NCBI GenBank assembly: GCA_007116765.1
Contig: SKHV01000379.1
Coordinates: 1-8,942 of the forward strand
DNA: 8,942 nt
Reading direction: 5' to 3'
Source: Prolixibacteraceae bacterium
GTDB lineage: Bacteria > Bacteroidota > Bacteroidia > Bacteroidales > Prolixibacteraceae
The stretch's first letter is position 1, and every line of letters begins with the position of its first letter. The notes beneath the pieces are model-generated. The model did no database searches. It had not been told where the DNA came from and worked only from the letters and a program-made list of their open reading frames with translations. A program made the translations under genes and the position numbers. This document shows, piece after piece, positions 6,036-8,942 of this stretch.

Positions 6036-7121
6036 ATGGGAGACTTACGTTTAATGAAGGGCAACGAAGTGATTGCCGAAGCTGCCATAAGGTGCGGTTG
6101 CGACGGATACTTTGGCTACCCCATAACCCCACAATCGGAAGTAATGGAAACGCTTATGCTTCGCCGCCCCTGGGAAGAAACCGGAATGGTTGTATTGCAG
6201 GCCGAAAGCGAAGTAGCATCAATTAACATGATGTTTGGTGGAGCCTCGTCGGGCAAAAAAGTGATGACCTCATCATCGAGTCCCGGCATTAGCCTTATGA
6301 CCGAGGGAATATCGTACATGGCTGGAGCTGAACTACCCGGCGTAATAGTAAATGTGCAACGCGGAGGCCCAGGACTGGGAACCATACAACCCTCACAAGC
6401 CGATTATTTTCAGGCTACCAAAGGAGGAGGACACGGCGATTACCGTTTAATTGTGCTTGCGCCAAACTCGGTTCAGGAAATGAACGATTTTGTTGACCTT
6501 GGCTTTGAACTATCATTTAAATACCGCAACCCGGCATTGATCCTTACCGATGGTGTTATTGGCCAAATGATGGAGAAAGTTGAGTTAAGCGAATTCAAAC
6601 CACGCCTTACCGACAAACAAATTGAAGAAAAATACGGCGAATGGATTGCTAGCGGCAAAAAACCTGACCGCGAAAGGCACATAAAAACATCGTTGGAAAT
6701 GGTTTCCGAAGTTCAGGAAAAAAACAACGAACGTTTTCAGGCAAAATATCGTGCCATGGAAAAAGACGAAGTACGTTTTGAGGCCATACAATGCGACGAT
6801 GCAGAATATGTAATTGTTGCTTACGGTGTTTCTTCACGCATTAGCCAAAAAGCAGTTGTGTTGTTACGCGAACAGGGCATTAAAGCAGGACTATTGAGGC
6901 CAATTACCCTATTCCCGTTCCCTACTCAAAAAATCAATCAGCTTACCGATAAAGCAAAAGGCTTTTTATCGGTTGAAATGAGCTCGGGACAAATGATTGA
7001 GGATGTTAAACTGGCAGTAAACGGCAAAACAAAAGTTGAACACTTTGGACGCATGGGCGGCGTAATTGCTACCCCCGGTGAAGTTGTTGATGCTGTAAAA
7101 CAAAAATTAATTGGAGGTTAA
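6036..7121 (+). CDS. vorB: 2-oxoacid:ferredoxin oxidoreductase, alpha subunit (VorB/KorA type)
   Basis: This 361-residue subunit belongs to a cytoplasmic enzyme that interconverts a 2-oxoacid plus CoA with an acyl-CoA, CO2 and reduced ferredoxin. The N-terminal pyrimidine-binding domain has GYPITPQSE (27-35), the ESEVASINMMFGGA segment (57-70) and NVQRGGPGLGT (106-116), all characteristic of the family. GGGHGDY (130-136) follows. The C-terminal domain (from about 255, YVIVAYGVSSR) is the transketolase-C-like part. The length fits the separate-subunit VorB/KorA class, not fused pyruvate or indolepyruvate enzymes. Database names for this class are often 2-oxoisovalerate or 2-oxoglutarate, but neither can be proven from sequence. 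Placement after pheA and an aminotransferase suggests phenylpyruvate / phenylacetyl-CoA. The end of the gene carries the ribosome site of the beta gene. Confidence 0.88.
   Translation: MGDLRLMKGNEVIAEAAIRCGCDGYFGYPITPQSEVMETLMLRRPWEETGMVVLQAESEVASINMMFGGASSGKKVMTSSSSPGISLMTEGISYMAGAELPGVIVNVQRGGPGLGTIQPSQADYFQATKGGGHGDYRLIVLAPNSVQEMNDFVDLGFELSFKYRNPALILTDGVIGQMMEKVELSEFKPRLTDKQIEEKYGEWIASGKKPDRERHIKTSLEMVSEVQEKNNERFQAKYRAMEKDEVRFEAIQCDDAEYVIVAYGVSSRISQKAVVLLREQGIKAGLLRPITLFPFPTQKINQLTDKAKGFLSVEMSSGQMIEDVKLAVNGKTKVEHFGRMGGVIATPGEVVDAVKQKLIGG
7113..7117 (+). promoter_or_regulatory. Shine-Dalgarno site deciding the beta-subunit start
   Basis: GGAGG lies within the last two sense codons of the alpha gene, 5 bases before the ATG at 7123. 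It is the only strong Shine-Dalgarno site I see in the window. It selects ATG 7123 over the in-frame TTG at 7111, which would contain the site, and suggests coupled translation of alpha and beta. Confidence 0.75.
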
Positions 7122-7122
7122 T

Positions 7123-7938
7123 ATGGATGAATTACAATTAGCAGATATCATAAAACCCGAAAACAAGGTTTACGGGAAATCGAAAATAATGACCGACACA
7201 CCCATGCATTACTGCTATGGCTGTAGTCATGGTGTGGTTCATAAATTAATTGCCGAGGTTATTGAAGAAATGAACATACAGGAAGATACCATTGGGATTG
7301 CTCCTGTAGGCTGCTCGGTAATGATGTATTACTACCTCGACATTGACTGGCTGCAAGCTCCACACGGGCGGGCACCGGCTGTTGCAACCGGCTACAAACG
7401 CACAAACCCTAAAAAATATGTATTCACCTATCAGGGCGATGGCGACCTTGCTGCAATTGGAACTGCCGAAACCATGCATGCGGTTAACCGGGGCGAAAAC
7501 ATTGTGATGATTTTCATTAACAATGCAATTTATGGTATGACAGGCGGGCAAATGGCTCCAACTACAATGATTGGGCAATCCACATCGACCAGCCCACATG
7601 GAAGAGATGTGGAAGTGAACGGCTACCCGTTAAAAATTACCGAGTTGATTGCTCAGCTACCCGGCTCGGCCTACGTTACCCGACAAAGTGTACATACTCC
7701 GGCAACCGTACGCAAATGCAAGAAAGCTATACGCAAAGCATTTGAAAATTCTGCTAAAAACATTGGCACCTCTTTCATCGAAGTCGTTTCGACCTGCAAC
7801 TCGGGTTGGAAATTAGACCCCGTTGAATCGAACAAATGGATGGAAGAAAACATGTTCCCGTTTTACCCGCTTGGCGATATTAAAGACAGCGTACACGACG
7901 ATGTAGAAAAATATTCAGTACAGAAAAATAAAAAATAG
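7123..7938 (+). CDS. 2-oxoacid:ferredoxin oxidoreductase, beta subunit (TPP-binding)
   Basis: This 271-residue catalytic partner of the alpha subunit binds thiamine pyrophosphate and one 4Fe-4S cluster. The TPP/Mg motif is QGDGDLAAIG (104-113) with NNAIYGMTGGQ (133-143), the NN-YGMTGGQ segment being a family hallmark. Cluster ligands are probably Cys31 and Cys34 (CYGCSHG), with Cys225 in CNSGW and perhaps Cys64. The length matches VorA/KorB/OorB subunits (about 250-280). The start is set by the GGAGG site at 7113-7117. It begins directly after the alpha stop codon (7119-7121) and ends 4 bases before the gamma start, so the three subunits are tightly coupled. Substrate choice is set largely by alpha and beta pocket residues that cannot be read here. 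Confidence 0.9.
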   Translation: MDELQLADIIKPENKVYGKSKIMTDTPMHYCYGCSHGVVHKLIAEVIEEMNIQEDTIGIAPVGCSVMMYYYLDIDWLQAPHGRAPAVATGYKRTNPKKYVFTYQGDGDLAAIGTAETMHAVNRGENIVMIFINNAIYGMTGGQMAPTTMIGQSTSTSPHGRDVEVNGYPLKITELIAQLPGSAYVTRQSVHTPATVRKCKKAIRKAFENSAKNIGTSFIEVVSTCNSGWKLDPVESNKWMEENMFPFYPLGDIKDSVHDDVEKYSVQKNKK

Positions 7939-7942
7939 CATC

Positions 7943-8488
7943 ATGACAGAAGAAATTATCATAGCAGGTTTTGGCGGACAAGGAGTTTTGTCAATGGGTA
8001 AAATACTGGCTTATTCGGGCATAATGCAGAATCAGGAAGTTTCGTGGTTTCCGTCGTACGGCCCCGAAATGCGTGGTGGCACTGCAAACGTAACAGTTAT
8101 TCTAAGTGATGAGCGTATTTCGTCGCCTGTACTAAACCAATTCGATACAGCTATTATCCTCAACCAGCAATCGCTCGATAAATTTGAGGACAAGGTAAAA
8201 CCAGGAGGAACTTTACTGTTCGACCCCAACGGTATTATCAAAGAACCCACACGCACCGATATTAAGATTTATAAAATTGACGCGACCCGAATAGCTGCCG
8301 ACAATGGTCAACCCAAAACATTCAATATGATTGTTTTAGGAGCATTTTTGAAAGCTAAACCTATTGTTAAAATCGAAAACGTGAAAAAGGGACTCGAAAA
8401 ATCGTTGCCCGAAAGGCATCACAAAATGATTCCCATGAACATTGAGGCACTTATATTAGGTGAAAAAGAACTGATTGAAGTGCAATAA
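7943..8488 (+). CDS. 2-oxoacid:ferredoxin oxidoreductase, gamma subunit
   Basis: This 181-residue subunit completes the delta-alpha-beta-gamma enzyme. The gamma domain binds CoA in structurally known relatives. Visible hallmarks are IIIAGFGGQGVLSMGKILAYSG (GFGGQGV at 9-15), WFPSYGPEMRGGTANV (SYGPEMRGG at 38-46) and a central DTAIILNQQSLDKF segment. The length is normal for separate gamma subunits (about 180-190). It starts 4 bases after the beta stop codon with no Shine-Dalgarno site and so probably depends on coupling with beta. It is the last gene of the operon, followed within 25 bases by a strong terminator. No frameshift or missing motif was seen in any subunit, so the enzyme should be functional. 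Confidence 0.92.
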   Translation: MTEEIIIAGFGGQGVLSMGKILAYSGIMQNQEVSWFPSYGPEMRGGTANVTVILSDERISSPVLNQFDTAIILNQQSLDKFEDKVKPGGTLLFDPNGIIKEPTRTDIKIYKIDATRIAADNGQPKTFNMIVLGAFLKAKPIVKIENVKKGLEKSLPERHHKMIPMNIEALILGEKELIEVQ

Positions 8489-8509
8489 TTTTCTACTCGA
8501 TAGAAATAA

Positions 8510-8545
8510 AAAAGGAGTCAAAATATTGCAGTTTTGGCTCCTTTT
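8510..8545. terminator. Strong, probably bidirectional terminator between convergent genes
   Basis: AAAAGGAG (8510-8517) pairs with CTCCTTTT (8538-8545), followed by a T-G wobble and CAAAA (8519-8523) with TTTTG (8532-8536). This makes a 14-bp stem with an 8-base loop. An A-run (8505-8513) and a T-rich tail (8542-8550) flank it, so it can stop transcription of the oxidoreductase operon from the left and the secreted-protein gene from the right. Confidence 0.85.
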
Positions 8546-8587
8546 ATTTTAGCATATACTCCCATTAAAAAACACGATACCGACATT

Positions 8588-8942
8588 TCACTGATTTACA
8601 ATTTTTTGCTCTAAACTCTCATTATCCGAAACCACACGGATAATATATACCGATTGTGGCCATTTACTCATGTCAATTTCGTGAGTGTCGGTCACAATTT
8701 CTTTATCATAAACCAAGGCTCCGCCAACATTTGTGAGCACTACCCTGCCCTTTTGAGCAATATTACTTATTGACAAGCACTTTTCGCGCGGAAAATACGC
8801 AATTTCAATACTGTTTAGTGTTTCGCGTACTGCATTTGGCTCTTCTACCGTTACAGTAGTTTCGCTGCTTAAATCGCCCAGAGTTGCAGTAATTGTATAT
8901 ACTCCCGGTTCATTGGCGGTAAACACTCCGTATTCGTCAATG
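8588..8942 (-). CDS. C-terminal part of a secreted protein with type IX sorting-domain-like end (partial)
   Basis: The frame is open to the window edge, so this is the 3' end of a longer gene; about 117 residues are visible. The GTG at 8926-8924 is not a true start, since coding sequence (IDEYG) continues before it. The first part, PGVYTITATLGDLSSETTVTVEEP, looks like the end of an immunoglobulin-like or bacterial adhesion beta-sandwich domain. The last 75 or so residues (NSIEIAYFPREKCLSISNIA to LEQKIVNQ) resemble a type A C-terminal sorting domain of the type IX secretion system: a beta-sandwich with IDMSKWPQSVYIIRV, near the family's usual WPxGVYxIRV, and a basic KIV end. The protein is probably secreted or surface-attached; its catalytic part, if any, lies outside. 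It converges on the oxidoreductase operon and shares its terminator. Confidence 0.8.
   Translation of the reverse strand, partial: IDEYGVFTANEPGVYTITATLGDLSSETTVTVEEPNAVRETLNSIEIAYFPREKCLSISNIAQKGRVVLTNVGGALVYDKEIVTDTHEIDMSKWPQSVYIIRVVSDNESLEQKIVNQ

Noticed and set aside
7111..7122. TTG start for the beta subunit overlapping the alpha gene
   Set aside because: The GGAGG ribosome site lies inside this extension and is correctly spaced for the ATG at 7123.
5765..8488. Indolepyruvate or pyruvate:ferredoxin oxidoreductase
   Set aside because: Indolepyruvate enzymes have a long alpha subunit and only two subunits, and pyruvate enzymes in this phylum are usually one large fused chain. The four separate subunits here fit the VOR/KGOR class.
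1..8942. Mobile elements, CRISPR arrays, tRNA or rRNA genes
   Set aside because: No transposase, regular spaced repeats, or tRNA/rRNA-like sequence was seen on reading the window.

Overview
This window comes from an anaerobic member of the Bacteroidota (Bacteroidetes). The evidence is AT-rich spacers, almost no Shine-Dalgarno sites, Bacteroidota-type promoter elements (TTTG-like, 19 bp, TAnnTTTG-like), a gene ending in what looks like a type IX secretion sorting domain, and an oxygen-sensitive ferredoxin-dependent 2-oxoacid oxidoreductase. Bacteroidales or Marinilabiliales would fit, but a genus cannot be named from sequence alone.

Layout: (1) 88-714, minus strand, a small outer-membrane beta-barrel protein with a good promoter at 814-844. 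(2) 1269-3158, plus strand, a phenylacetate-CoA ligase (paaK) and a tandem ACT-domain protein. (3) 3159-3485, a leader region with a strong candidate for a transcription attenuator: a 14-residue leader peptide with Phe and Tyr codons, competing antiterminator and terminator hairpins, and a T-tract. (4) 3486-8488, plus strand, an apparent operon: prephenate dehydratase (pheA), a class I/II aminotransferase, a two-cluster ferredoxin, and the alpha, beta and gamma subunits of a 2-oxoacid:ferredoxin oxidoreductase. It ends at a long hairpin terminator (8510-8545). (5) 8588 to the window edge, minus strand, the 3' end of a secreted-protein gene.

The plus-strand genes fit one idea, two routes meeting at phenylpyruvate. 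Prephenate dehydratase makes phenylpyruvate from prephenate. PaaK activates phenylacetate to phenylacetyl-CoA, which the oxidoreductase could reductively carboxylate to phenylpyruvate. The aminotransferase would convert either product to phenylalanine. A Phe-codon attenuator ahead of the operon would mean it is switched on by phenylalanine shortage. That argues for a biosynthetic, reductive direction rather than Phe breakdown to phenylacetate. The substrate of the oxidoreductase is inferred from context only.
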